64,000 nt of DNA from Balaenoptera acutorostrata (taxonomy: Eukaryota > Chordata > Mammalia > Artiodactyla > Balaenopteridae): contig NC_080067.1 in NCBI RefSeq assembly GCF_949987535.1, positions 61,934,405-61,998,404 on the forward strand. The letters are read 5' to 3'. A program made the translations under genes and the position numbers. This document shows positions 46,920-58,620 of this stretch, in pieces. Each line of letters starts with the position of its first letter. Within the stretch, counting starts at the first letter, position 1. The notes below the pieces were generated by a model. That model searched no databases and was not told the DNA's origin. It worked only from the letters and a program-made list of their open reading frames with translations.

Positions 46920-47280
46920 CACTCCTGGCCTGCAGATCTTTGCCCAAATATTGAAGTCCTGCTCATCTTTCAAGGCCATGAGCAATGACACTATAGACCC
47001 ATTGCCCACCAAATTGATGCCTTCCTGGATTTACCCTTTGGAATGCTCTCTTTCTCTTTTCTCTCCATCTCCCCATCTCCGTTTTTGGACAGAATGCCAA
47101 AAGAGAAGGAGATAACATCTCCTTCTCTTTTGGCATTCACCACAATGTTTCCATATTTTCCCTTATCTAGTGGGATCCTTCAGGGCAGAGACTGTAGTTA
47201 TTTATCTCTCTATTAAATTTGCCACCATAGGATTTGCTTGTAGTAGGTGCTCCCTGAAAAATTTAATTGAATGACTGATT
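46920..47280 (+). repeat. L2 fragment carrying a perfect hairpin
   Basis: LINE-2 3' text ('atctttcaaggccatgagcaa', 'ttcagggcagagactgtag', 'gtagtaggtgctccctgaaaaatttaattgaatgactga') is interrupted around 47092-47138 by a perfect 22-bp inverted repeat. Confidence 0.7.
47092..47138. repeat. 22-bp perfect inverted repeat with a 3-nt loop
   Basis: Arms 47092-47113 (GAATGCCAAAAGAGAAGGAG and two more bases) and 47117-47138 are exact reverse complements around AAC. The total length is 47 nt. Confidence 0.95.
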
Positions 47281-47289
47281 TCATTACCA

Positions 47290-48295
47290 TTAGCTATCAA
47301 TAAAATGCCTCAGCACATTCAAGGTTTTCTATAGCTCTTAACTACAGAGTTTTGCAACAAATTAAGCAATAATAGTTACTGAATGCCTTTTATGTTCAAG
47401 ATACTAACACCTCTGGGAAAGGAAAGACATCAAATAAATTATGAAGTCTGTAGTCATGATGGGAAAAACTTGAAGGTATAGAGGAACAAAATTTGCCACC
47501 CCAAAATGTCTCTTAAATGCATAGGTTCCTCCTGCTTCATTGTTTCCTCCATGCTATTTATTTGTTGACTAAACCAGGATGTTTGTCCTGTAGAGTTTCC
47601 CACAATCTGGATTTTCTGACTGTGTCTCTATGGTATTGTTTAATATGTTTTTGTTTCCTATACTTTCTGTAAATTAGGTAGTTAACTCTAGAAGCTTGAC
47701 TAGAGTTGTATTTGAGATTTTAGCAAGAATAGTTCTTAGGTGGTATTCCAGCAGGGACACATAATGTATGGCTTTTATTTTTAGTGTGTGATGTTAGTAG
47801 TCACTAATGTTCATAAACTAGAGCAAATATTTCATTAGAGTTTGCAAAATATTAATAGTGTAATTCTATTATTAGTTGAAATAATTATCTAAAGAAAAAC
47901 TTCCTATATTTACTATTTGGTTCTAGGAAAGGCAGGAAAGATATTTAAGTTTTTCTCTATATTTCTTAGTTATCAAAATAGCAATTTAATCCCATAGCAT
48001 TTTTCAAAGATAACCAATTAATTCTTTTCTTAGTGTCATTATAAATTCATAGATTTAAGCATATTGGATATGCATCAATGCATCACAGTTATTATTTTAC
48101 TAATACTCAAATGTCCTCTCTTTGGCAAGTGGAAACTTCTTCAGTTGGCTCCTGAATATTTTTGACATGATTACAGTAGACATCTTGCTTTCTCTTGTAA
48201 CACAATTGTGATGCTGTGATTTATAATAAGAAATATATATTTGGTCTTCGTCCTATTTCTGTCACAGAGCTCCTAAAACCCTTGAAATTTCCTAA
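47290..48295. other. Unique AT-rich DNA
   Basis: Nothing recognised; frames are short. Confidence 0.5.
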
Positions 48296-48297
48296 GT

Positions 48298-49010
48298 GAT
48301 GAGAGCTATTAAGATGTCTTTTGTTATGTTAATGAGGTTATTTTTGGAATGCTCCTTGGTCACAGGTCACCTAAGGATAGGGGCTGGTCACCAGAGGAAA
48401 CACCAATATGATTAGGGGGTTGAAACTTTCAGTCTCACCCCCTGGCCTCCAGAGAGGGTAAAGGGGCTGGAGATAGAGTTCAATTACCAATGGTCAATGG
48501 TTTAATCAATCATGCCTGTGTAATGGAGCCTCCATAAAAACCCAAAAGGAGGGTGTTCAGAGAACGTCTGGGTTTGTGAATATGTGGAGGTGCTGGGGGA
48601 GTGGCCCACTTGGAGAGGGCATGGAAGTTCCACACCCTTTCCCCAAACCTTGCCTTATGCATCTCTTTCACCTGGCTGTTCCTGAGTTATATCCTTTTAA
48701 AATAAATCAGTAATCTAGTAAGTAAAATGTTTCTCTGAATTCTATGAGCCACTCTAGCAAATTAACCAGGAGGGGGGGTCATTGGAACCTCTGATAGTAG
48801 GTTGGTCAGAAGCACAGGTGACAAACTGGACTTGTAATTAGTGTCTGAAGTTGGGGAGGGGGGCAGTCTTATAGGACTGAGATTTTAACTCTTGAAATCT
48901 GATTCTATCTTCAGGTAGATGGCGTCAGAATTGAGTTGAATTATAGGATACCCAGCTGGTGTGGGAGAATTGTGTGGTAATGTGGGTAACCCTCCGATAC
49001 ACACATATTG
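48298..49010 (+). repeat. ERVL-type LTR (MER21-like)
   Basis: LTR text on the + strand: 'gtgtaatggagcctccataaaaacccaaaagg' with a CATAAAA TATA-like box near 48532, 'gctgttcctgagttatatccttttaaaataaatcagtaatctagtaagtaaaatg' with an AATAAA signal near 48701-48706, and 'gatggcgtcagaattgagttgaattataggatacccagctggtg' near its 3' side. The family name is from memory of the text and less certain than the LTR call. No internal retroviral sequence follows. Confidence 0.72.
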
Positions 49011-49094
49011 GAATGTGGTACAGAATTTTTAACAATGTTTCAGGAATCAGTCATTTCTCTAAAAGAGACAGCCATTTCTCCATGAAAAACAGGG

Positions 49095-49170
49095 CTATTT
49101 GGCTGCTTTATTCACTGCTGTATCTCCAGTACCTAGAAGAGTGCCTGGCAAATAATTGGTGTCACTAGAA
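49095..49170 (+). repeat. L2 3' end scrap
   Basis: About 70 bp with 'tattcactgctgtatctccagtacctagaagagtgcctggcaaat', the terminal L2 sequence. Confidence 0.7.
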
Positions 49171-49229
49171 ATTACTTGACTTATGTATATTTAAAAGTTA
49201 AAATGAAAGTTAAAAGACAAAAAATAAAA

Positions 49230-50915
49230 ATCAATTCGGATTTCTGCTTTCTGCCAACATGGAATTACAGGGAGAGGATTTACCCTCCCACCTGAAATTA
49301 CTAAAACAGAAACACAACTTAAGTGGGCAAAATATATAAAACAATGATTCTTGAAACATTGGACAATAGACAATGAGGCACACTGTTCCCTAAGCGACAG
49401 TAAGCAAACTAGATGAGCCCTCTGATTGCCTTAGCTTACTGTTTTAAGAAAATTTCCAGGACACTGCACAGGGTCGGGGACCCAAGAGGAGCATGACAAT
49501 CTCTCCTTGTTGAGGGGCCTGAGTTGGAGGTTTGAGGAGGTAAAGGTGGTTAGAGTCCGTAATGCAGAGAGGAGACATTGACCCCACAGGACACAGATGG
49601 CAGAAATAGTAGACAAAGACATTAAAATCATTATATAATTGAATACTAGACATTCAAGGAGCTAGAGAAAAAATTCAATAGGCTAAGTAGAGAAATAAAA
49701 GATATAAAAAATAGATACACATCAAACTTCTGGAGATGCAAATGACAATATTTGAGATGAAAAATACACTGAATGGAATTAGTGGCAGATTATACATTGC
49801 AGAAAAAAAAAATTTACTGACCATGAATGCATAAGGATAGAAACCATTCAAACAAAACAGGTAGGGAAAACAAACATACAAAAGTGAACAGAGCATCCTA
49901 CAAATCAGCGAAGTGCAGGGGAAATTAAAACAGCCCTCCATACATGTAATTGTAGTCTCTGAAGGATGGGAGTGAAACAGAAAATATATTTGAAGAAATA
50001 ATGGCTGAAGTATTTACAAAGTTGATAAAATTATAAACACAGATTCAAGAAGCTCAACCAAACCCAAGAACAAGAAACTTGAAGAAAAAATCATAGTAAT
50101 CAAATTGATTAAAAATAGCAATTAAAAAAATGAAAGCAGCTGGAGAAGACACATAACACTTAGAAGAACAAATATAATGGAGACAGCAAATCTCTCATCA
50201 AAAACAGTACAAGCTAGAAGATAGTCAAGCAACATCTTTAAAGTACAGAAAATAAAAACTGACAACATAGAACTCCTAACCAAGCAAAAATATTTTTCAA
50301 AAATGAAGGCAATATACTTTTTCAGACATACAAAAGGTAAAAGAATTCATCTAGCAGACTCACACTACAAGAAATGTTAAAGGAAGTTCATCAAGCAAAA
50401 GAAAATCACTCCAGATGGGGATCTGGATATACGCAAAGAATGAATAGCATCAAAAATAGTAAAATATAATTGAATTTTAAGCAAAAGTAGTAACAAAGTA
50501 CTATGGAGTTTATAACATATGTAGAAGTTATATGTATGACAACAATAATACAAATTCTGGGAGGAGAGAAATCGAGGATATTGCTGTAAGGTTCTTATAA
50601 TATATGTGAGGGAGTATAATATCACTTGAGGATAAATTGTGACAAGTTAAAGATGCATTCTATGAACCCTAAGGCAATGAGTAAAATAACAACAGTTATT
50701 GTTATAAGTAAGCAAAGGTATAAAATAAAATTATAAAAATTACTTAATCCATAAGTAGTAAAAGAAAAGTGAACAAAGAGCAGAATAGATAAATAGAAAA
50801 CAAATAGCAAGATAGACTTAAACCCTTACCACATATCTTATAAATGGTCTAAATAGCCAAGTAAAAGGCATAGATCACCATATTGGATTAAAAATAAATA
50901 AATAAAACATGAGTC
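49230..50915 (+). repeat. HAL1-like ancient element (ORF1-type L1 relative)
   Basis: The text resembles the ORF1 C-terminal part and long 3' tail of HAL1 elements, L1 relatives that carry ORF1 only: 'ctttttcagacatacaaaaggtaaaagaattcatctagcagactcacactacaagaaatgttaaaggaagttc' near 50318-50390, then 'acttgaggataaattgtgacaagttaaagatgc' near 50622-50655. An L1-like 5' segment begins near 49240. All frames are broken. HAL1 versus old L1 is not settled by eye. Confidence 0.6.
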
Positions 50916-50920
50916 AACTA

Positions 50921-51185
50921 CAGGCATACTTTGGAGATATTGCAGGTTTGGTTCCAGACCACCACAGTAAAGTGGATATCGCAATAAAGCAAGTCACATG
51001 CAATTTTTGGTTTCCCAGTGCAAATTAAACTATGTTCACATTATACTGTAGTCTATTAAGTTAGCAATAACATTATGTCTAAAAAAAAATGTACACACCT
51101 TAATTAAAAAATACTTTATTGCTGAAAGAAACCATCAGCTGACAATGCAGGGTTGCCACAAACCTTCAATTTGTAAAAAAGTTTT
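50921..51185 (+). mobile_element. Tigger-type (pogo/mariner) DNA transposon, internally deleted
   Basis: It starts CAGGCATACTTTGGAGATAT directly after a TA dinucleotide (50919-50920), as expected of Tc1/mariner insertion. It contains 'ggttccagaccaccacagtaaagtggatatcgcaataaagcaagtcacatg' and near its end 'gcagggttgccacaaaccttcaatttgtaaaaaa', the region next to the other terminal repeat. The final terminal repeat itself is absent or decayed. No transposase is present. Confidence 0.85.
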
Positions 51186-51249
51186 CTCTTTAAGCTGCTC
51201 CTATTTCACTTAGACAGTTTTTGTGAAGCCAGAAATTTAATTGTTTGAT

Positions 51250-54055
51250 CCAATAAAATGGGGTTGCTGAAGATCCTCCCCAGTTGATAATCTTAATAAT
51301 GGATATGTCAATTCTAGCTCTGCATTCCGGAATCTTGGACTCAAAGGCCCATTCGTTCTCCCTTGTCAAGTCTCAGGACTATTAACTCAATTGAAAAAAG
51401 TACTGAGGATGCACTGCGTTTGGCACCATGCTGGGCACTGGCGATGTCACAGTGAACAAGATAGACCTGCATCAGATGAACTCATTTTGACTTAAGTGCA
51501 CAGGGCTGAAATGTACAGCAGAGCAACACTTAGTGATGAATCAAGATGAGGATGGTGAGTACATTTTCTCACCTTACTAAATTTACAAGAGAAGCTAAGG
51601 ACAATCTAGCTAAGAAGTGATGCCCACGTTACCCCAGGGACCTTCAGGTTCTAACTTTTTCTGTGCTTCTATAACTGACAAACACTCTGTGAATAAAATA
51701 TTCTGTCTTTAGAAATGTTCATACAGTTAATCTGGACTTCTTCAAGCCCTGGAGGCCTATGAGTCATTCTGTCTCTTTAAGGCAACGTTGCATACTTCTG
51801 CTCTGCTTTGATCTCTCGGTTTAACTCTCAGAGCCAGTCTTATTGTCTCGTTTCCAAGTTCTTGGGGGCATCATTCTATAGCCCTCCGTATTCACAACCA
51901 TCAGAGTTTGAGCTCTTTTTCTATTCCTTTATAAGAGTGGGCTTTGGCATTAATCTCTTTAAGAAAATGTCCCTGAAATGTATGATTTAACACATTACTT
52001 CTAATATTTCTCTGTGTATCCAGCTACATAGCAATGATGGTGTTTCAAATCTCTGTCCTGTTAAAAGCTATTAGTGATGATTAGTAGAGTAGATATTGCT
52101 CCTGTGGTAGCTGTTTTTGGCCTATAGAAATAAGTAAGATTTAGGCAGTAGTTTTATGGTGATGAAATGAGACATGAATACTATTCTTAAATCTTTTATA
52201 ATTACCATTGCTTTATTGAGACTCAGAATTTAAATGTACTTTTAGCAAGAGCCAATTAAGTAGTACAGAGAACATGAAATTACGTTTTATTCCAGATAAC
52301 CAAATAGATGCTTTCTGAGTCTATTTTTAAAGGATTCCTCTTAAAACAGATTTTTGGATTGGGAGTCTTGAAAGGGTCATTTGATTTAGCATCTTGCACC
52401 TACACATTTCTATGACCAAACAACTAGTTTTAAAGATTCTAGAGATGGAGAATTCAGGACGTCCCTGTATATTGTTTCCAAGTTCAATTTCCTATATAGT
52501 GCTTTTGCCTTCAAGAAACTCACAGCCTTGTGGAGAAGACAAATATGTACACTCATAATTAAATACAGTGAGGCACATGTTAATACAGGGATGTAGCAAC
52601 TGCTCTGAGAGCAAAGGGTCAGACAAAGTTTCACAAGGGAACCTTGGGGAAATGTGGAAAGCTTTATGAATTTGCAAGTACTCCATGCAAAAGGAGGTGT
52701 AAACCTCCCAATTTTAGCACATGGGCTTTAACACCTGTTTTTTCTATGTCGTTAAGCTTGATGCTGTGGTGGGAAGAGACACTAATTTCCTCTCATCAAC
52801 TTCTCTTTATAAAATTCCTTACCTGTATAGATGCATATATATCCATGCATGTTACAAAGAATAATTATAATGAATTTCTAGGTCTGTGCTGGAGAGGAAA
52901 AGAAAGGGGCTTATTTTCATCAACAGGCAATATTCAACATGTCTCAAGTTTGAAGACTCAGCAACTTATCAGTGTAACCAGGCCTAACTTAGCAAGAGTT
53001 GATTAAATGAACTCTGTCATCTGAAAGTTTCTTTTCTTTTCTTTCTATTTTTCGTCAAGCTCAGAGGTACAAATGTTTGATTCCCAAAGCACGGTGACAG
53101 TGATTTCTATCTTAAAATGTCTGGGGTCTACAGCCTTGATTTGTTTATTTATTGAAGAGTTGGGTATGGATAGGGCCATAGATTCCTTCTGAAATAACCC
53201 TTAAGGCTAAGAGACCACTTCTCCAATTGAATCTTTATGCTACATTTGAGTGTCCTAAGTGGCCTTTTTCTTGCAGTGTAAATGGGATTGTCTAGCTATC
53301 AGAGGATACTGCTCTTTGGTACCTAAGTAATTAGACCAATAGGGAGGTTAACAGAGAATGTACTTAAGTGTTTGGGTAAACGACTCCCTCACAATCCTTT
53401 TTATCTAGTTGTCCAATATATTTTTTGGTGAGAAATAATGAATCATCTCTTCCTGGCTTCATAGATTTCTTTCAATATTTTACTGAGCTCCCATTCTCAT
53501 TTTCCCAGCTATAGTTTTGTTGCCAGATACTGCTGCCTGGCAGAAATCTATCCTTGCTTTTTCATAGAACCCCACTTTGTTCATTCTGTCAATGTATGCA
53601 GCTAAAATCCACATTAATTCCCCAGGTTACCTTATAATAAAGGGCGCTCATACAACACTGTCCTAATGACTAAGTGGAAGTCACCAGGAAACACTGCTGG
53701 CCAGTTATTATTTTCTTGATAAGACAGGATAGATTCAGCTCACATGAGCCTTTTGTCCTTCACATTTTACCACTTCTTCTTGTTTGGAGTAAAGGATTGA
53801 TGACCAGTAGAAGGGAGTCACATCTGCAATCAAGGGAATTAAGCACATTCTAAAGAGAGTAGATCAGAAGTTATTGGAAGCCTCATTCCTCCATGATATC
53901 CTTGAGCAGCCATGCCAGTGCTGGATTTCTTGGTCTATGCAAACAACAAATCACTATTTGGTTGAGTTATAATGGTTGAGTTTCTGTTACCTATAACTGA
54001 AGGCACTGCTAAACCAATTTACTAATTTGTCCTTTTCTTTGGACAGGCCATTTAA
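51250..54055. other. Mostly unique DNA with L2 scraps
   Basis: Weak inverted L2 text occurs at about 51395-51500 ('ggatgcactgcgtttggcaccatgctgggcactggcgatgtcacagtgaac') and about 52500-52720 ('cttcaagaaactcacagccttgtggagaagac'). The rest, including 52720-54050, shows nothing recognisable. Confidence 0.5.
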
Positions 54056-54059
54056 TATT

Positions 54060-54960
54060 ACAGAAAGAGAATCTTTGGCGTCAGACACACCTTGATTCAA
54101 GTTCCAATTCTGCCTCTTATTAACCATGTGATCCTGGACAAGTTATTTTACTGATGAGTTAGTTTTCTTTCTTTTTTTTTTTTTTTTAAATTTATTTATT
54201 TATTTATTTTTGCTGTGTTGGGTCTTCGTTTCTGTGCGAGGGCTTTCTCTAGTTGTGGCAAGCGGGGGCCACTCTTCACTGCGGTGCGCTGGCCTTTCAC
54301 TATCGCGGCCCTTCCCATTGCGGAGCACAGGCTCCAGATGCGCAGGCTCAGTAATCGTGGCTCACGGGCCCAGTTGCTCCGCGGCATGTGGGATCTTCCC
54401 AGACCAGGGCTCGAACCCGTGTCCCCTGCATTGGCAGGCAGACTCTCAACCACTGCGCCACCAGGGAAGCCCTCTTTCTTTCTTTCTTTTTTTTTTTTTT
54501 TAAAGGAATTCCTTTTATTTTTATTTACTTTTTATTTATTTATTTTTTAATTTATTTTTGGCTGTGTTGGGTCTTCGTTTCTGTGCAAGGGCTTTCTGTA
54601 GTTGCGGCAAGCGGGGGCCACTCTTCATCGCGGTGTGCGGGCCTCTCACTATCGCGGCCTCTTTTGTTGCGGAGCACAGGCTCCAGACGCGCAGGCTCAG
54701 TAGGTGTGGCTCACGGGCCTAGTTGCTCTGCGGCATGTGGGATCTTCCCAGACCAGGGCTCGAACCCGTGTCCCCTGCATTGGCAGGCAGATTCTCAACC
54801 ACTGCGCCACCAGGGAAGACCGAGTTAGTTTTCTTATATGTAAAAATCAAATGGCAGTGCCTTGCTGTTAGAATTGTTACAATACTAAAAGAGATAGTAT
54901 ATATATACCAAGACATTTTAAAATAATGTATTCAGTAAATGTCCTTTCTGATGTCATCTC
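54060..54960 (+). repeat. MIR split by two nested SINEs
   Basis: The left part (54060-54169) has 'ttggcgtcagacacaccttgattcaagttccaattctgcctcttattaaccatgtgatcctgg'. The right part (54836-about 54960) continues with the low-temperature end of MIR ('atgtaaaaatcaaatggcagtgcc...ttagaattgttacaa'). Between them sit two CHR SINEs bounded by one shared duplication. Confidence 0.8.
54156..54835 (-). mobile_element. Two CHR SINEs, one inserted in the poly(A) tail of the other
   Basis: Both SINEs are on the - strand. The inner SINE spans about 54170-54472. The outer SINE spans about 54476-54821, its tail being the T-rich region to its left. GAGTTAGTTTTCTT at 54156-54169 and 54822-54835 flanks the pair, so the outer SINE inserted first and the inner one entered its tail, using CTTTCTTT/T-run sequence as the target. 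Both copies are highly similar to each other and to the SINE at 1371-1669. Confidence 0.9.
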
Positions 54961-54969
54961 ATTAAAACA

Positions 54970-55635
54970 TTATTATTATCACCATACATAAATATTTATT
55001 AATTCTGGAAGGAGGTAGGGAAGGAAGGAAAACAGTTATATTAAGATGGTATTTGAGGGGAAAAGTGGCTACATTGGAACTGCTCTAAAATATCCTCCTG
55101 CTGGATGACTGAGAAGGTCTTTTCTGTCATGGGGAATAGTCCTGATTAGTGCCCGTCTTTGATGGTTTCCAGAAGGCAAATACCTGTAGGCAGTAACCTG
55201 TCCACCAATACAGGTGGAGGGAGAAACAGCACCATGTATCTCTGAGTTTGTTCCATACACTGCTACAGATGGCCAACAACCAAACAGAATGTTTTTTCAC
55301 AATTGTTGTCAATTACTTGTAAGTAAGGATTTTATGGAATAGCTTATTGAGTTCAAACTGTGTCATTAATGCTAAATTTTATTATCATGCTACCAAAATG
55401 AAAAAATATATTAATGGGTCTGTTGACACCATATCATTATCCAAAATCTGTGTCTATGAAGAATGTTATTGATAGTTCTCATTTCCTATGGGAAAACCAT
55501 CTGTCAGTGTCATATGACAGGATGCAGTTTTATTAGGCATAGCGCCTTTAATGATCTGATTAGGACTTGGAAACTTGTCTTGCAGATAATATTTGTACAG
55601 TAACTATTACTGATGAATCAGATTCCAATACAGTG
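54970..55635. other. Unique DNA
   Basis: No recognised repeat or gene between the MIR and the provirus. Confidence 0.5.
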
Positions 55636-55639
55636 TACA

Positions 55640-55904
55640 TGTTACCCAGCCCAAGCTCACTCTGCTCGCCACACGACAGGTCAATAAATCGGGAGATGAG
55701 CTGTTGGGACAAGGAAGAACAACTTTAATTGGAAAGCTAGCAGACTGAGAAGATGGCAGACTAGTGTCTCAAAAAAACCATCTAGTCCCAGTCTGAATTC
55801 AGGCTCCTTTTATACAGAGGAGGGAGGGGGGAGAGGCCCACTGTGGCACTGAAAAATGGCTGAGCAGGGCTGTTATAGGTTGTGTCTCCCCCGCCCCTAT
55901 TACA
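55640..55904 (-). repeat. 3' LTR of the gammaretrovirus-like provirus
   Basis: It is 265 bp, running TGTAAT...GGTAACA on the - strand. The TATA box TATAAAAG is the complement of 55806-55813, and a polyadenylation-type ATTAAA is the complement of about 55724-55730. It carries a single copy of the U3 segment that is doubled in the other LTR. Confidence 0.9.
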
Positions 55905-55909
55905 ACTCC

Positions 55910-56380
55910 CCACTGTCAGTGTCCATTCCACAATCTTGTGGGAAAAAGGGGTGATGATCTTTCTGGCGACTTCCTGCTGAACAGGGACAATGAGGGGGTG
56001 ATTGTGAAATGGAATTGATCAGCTTTGGGTCGGGAATATTCCTTAACATCTGTAGTAATTTTTAGCAATACAGTTCTCTTTCTTTAGCACAAATTATGCA
56101 ATTTTGAGAGACTCACTGGATGGTCCTTTGTAGGTTAGGCCCCATTATATATTTTTGAATCCACTATAAGGTGGCATCTCTCCCGTAATGGATACTATTA
56201 TGAAAGTGCTGTAGCACAGTGTCCAAGAGGGCCTCAAGAATCAAAACAATTCCTTGTGCACTACATTTCCAGGCAGGCAAGGTGTGATAGAGAGTGAATC
56301 CCCACTCTTTGGCCCCTTTCCTTGTCCTTTTCTGAATACACTGGCTGGTATTTTGACAAGTCAATCTACAGGAGTCTAGA
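55910..56380 (-). pseudogene. Short pol/env-end remnant after an internal deletion
   Basis: Downstream of protease the - strand holds a His-rich segment followed by a Cys-X2-Cys (..NCIICAKE..) that could be the N-terminal HHCC domain of integrase. A further decayed stretch runs up to the purine-rich AGTGGGGAG next to the 3' LTR. About 5 kb of pol and env expected here is missing. Confidence 0.5.
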
Positions 56381-56640
56381 GGTCGTAAGAAAGAATGATT
56401 TTGTACTTCTCCTGAAACTCCCGTGACCGTGATGGATTGAGATGTTTTCTGTGCCACCTTGGTGTTTACCACAGAGTATGTTGCACCCGTATCTATCAGA
56501 AAGTCCATCAACTTGTCCCCCACTGTCAAAGTTACCCGGGGGCTCCTGTGGAGAAATTGGAATTGGATGCCTCAAGCCCAAGGGTGCCCCCAGGTATCTC
56601 CATTCATCATTAGAGTGTTCTTCTCTTTCTACCATATGAG
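56380..56640 (-). pseudogene. Retroviral protease remnant
   Basis: The frame 56529-56164 begins in the protease. Residues 11-19 give the active-site Asp-Thr-Gly-Ala followed by TYSVV, typical of gammaretroviral proteases. The frame then runs directly into sequence that is not protease or reverse transcriptase, which marks the internal deletion. Confidence 0.85.
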
Positions 56641-56699
56641 AGGCTCCCATCTTTCTTTTGTTGTTTTCTTTCTTATTCTTTAGCCTAGGGCAATCTTTT

Positions 56700-58157
56700 T
56701 TCCAATGCCCTTTCTCCTTACAGTAAGCACATTGTTCCCTCCCTGATGGTGACTTACCTCTCTTCAGTTACTTGCCTTCAGGGAATCCAACGCTGCTGCC
56801 AGGAAAGTGGCATTCTGTCTTGCATCCTGTTGTTTCTGTCATTGTTTCCTGTTGTTGAACACTTTAAAAGCAACATTTACCAATTGAGAATGAGTCATTC
56901 CAAATGCACCATCTAACTTTTGTAATTTTCTTCTTATATCTGGGATGCTTTGCCCAATGAAGGTCATATTTAGCATTCTCATATTTTCGGGGGCCTCAGG
57001 GTCTGCATCAATGTAGTGCCTATAAGCTTGATAAATTCTTTCTAGAAACTCTGATGGATCCTCATTGGGTTTTTGGTGTATCTCCTGAATTTTATTTAAG
57101 CTATTTTGCCTAGGTACTCCCTTTCAAAGACCCACTAAGGTATACTTCCTATAATGCTTTAGGAGTGGCATATCTCCATTATTAGGATCCCAGTCAGGCT
57201 CAGCAATAGGAACTGCCAGATTTGCTTCTGGAGTTCCATCTGGATCTGCAAGATGAAGCTGGTGTGCTTCCTCTCTAGCCTTGTCAATGACCATCGTTCT
57301 TTCATCCCCAGTAAGCATCATATTCATAGAGTGTGAATGTCTGCCCAAGAGGAATAGTGAGTGGCAAAAAAAGAAGTGAAAAATTCAGTCATGTGGAGGG
57401 GGTCCTCTCAGTATGTAGGGTTATGGTTTTTCTAATTAAACAAATATGATGTTGAGAATGGCTTGTGAATCCATAGAAACCCAGCTGGTTGGCCATCTGC
57501 ATTAAGGCCTCCTACAGGATATCAGCGCATGGGAAATTGCCCTGCTCCTGAAGTGGCTCCTTGTCCAAATTGGGTGCCCTGTTGGGTCTTAGATGGTGAC
57601 ACCACACCAGGCCCATATGCCCCAGGGGTTAATGTAGAAACTTCTAATTGATTCCCATAAGTAGGGGAAACAGGAGGTGGTGAATATGTTGGTGGCATGG
57701 GGGTGGTCAGAACAACTGCTGGCGCAGCCTGCTCAGCCAGTGGGGGAGCCCGGTTGGCCGGAGGGGGGTTTAAGTTTTGAAATAACATGTCCTCGCTCTC
57801 ACTTTCTCTGCTTCCCTCTTGTAGAACAGGTTTTCCCTTTATACTGCTGTACCATAGACCACAGCTGTCTGACTTCTTTTCCTCCTGTTACAATACCATA
57901 AATGCTTCTACATACAGAATCGTATTATTTTTACCTGCTCTTCCACAAAACAATTCTAATTGCAAGATCGTATAATAATTAATTAGTGAGCCATTCAAGG
58001 GCCATCGCTTTCCTGATCCTAACATATATTGGGACCACACACTATTACAATAGAATGTCATCTCTTCCTTAGTCATAGGGCTACAGCTATATATTGCCCA
58101 TTTATTTAAGATACGCCCCAAAGGGCTTTCCTTAGGGACAGATGGGGTATTTCCCAT
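56700..58157 (-). pseudogene. gag remnant of the gammaretrovirus-like provirus
   Basis: gag starts at the ATG 58157-58155 with Met-Gly-Asn-Thr, fitting an N-terminal myristoylation signal. It stays open for 89 codons of matrix to a stop at 57888. A proline-rich segment follows (57788-57522), containing a Pro-Pro-Thr-Tyr late-domain motif. Capsid text runs over 57348-56880 in broken frames. A single nucleocapsid zinc knuckle of the Cys-X2-Cys-X4-His-X4-Cys type is encoded near 56690-56735. One zinc knuckle and a p12-like region point to the gamma class. Stops and frameshifts make it non-functional. Confidence 0.85.
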
Positions 58158-58620
58158 GTTTATAAGTTCAAGAACAACAAAACACAAAAAGCACAAGCAA
58201 ATTCCAATGCCAAAAGCACAAACAGATTCTATCATGAATGAATGCAAAACAAAAGCCAATGAACTGGTTGACAAGTCAGGTAGACTCCAACAACAAGTCC
58301 CCTCTTCAACAGGGTACCCCAATCAAATGAACAAATTGGCTTTTCCCTTAAAGGAAAAAGCCCAAATTGAGAGGGGAAAATGTTCCTGGTTATACACACC
58401 GTAGTGACTTATCCTACTATATGTAACCTGTTAGTTCCCAAATGTCAATTCCTCGCTCCAACTGCCAAGCGCTGGGGCAGCCGGTGCTGCTTCAGGGAAT
58501 TTTGAAGGGAAGATCCTCAGGGCAAGTGGTCCCTGCAGGTGCTAGGGCCTTACCCAAAAATTCCCCAAGCAGAGCCTGCTGGTCACAAATGGCAAGGCTC
58601 CTGGCTGGCTTTGCCAAATT

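Noticed and set aside
47092..47138. MicroRNA precursor
   Set aside because: The stem is 22 bp with a 3-nt loop (47 nt in all), shorter than normal precursors, and lacks a basal stem extension.
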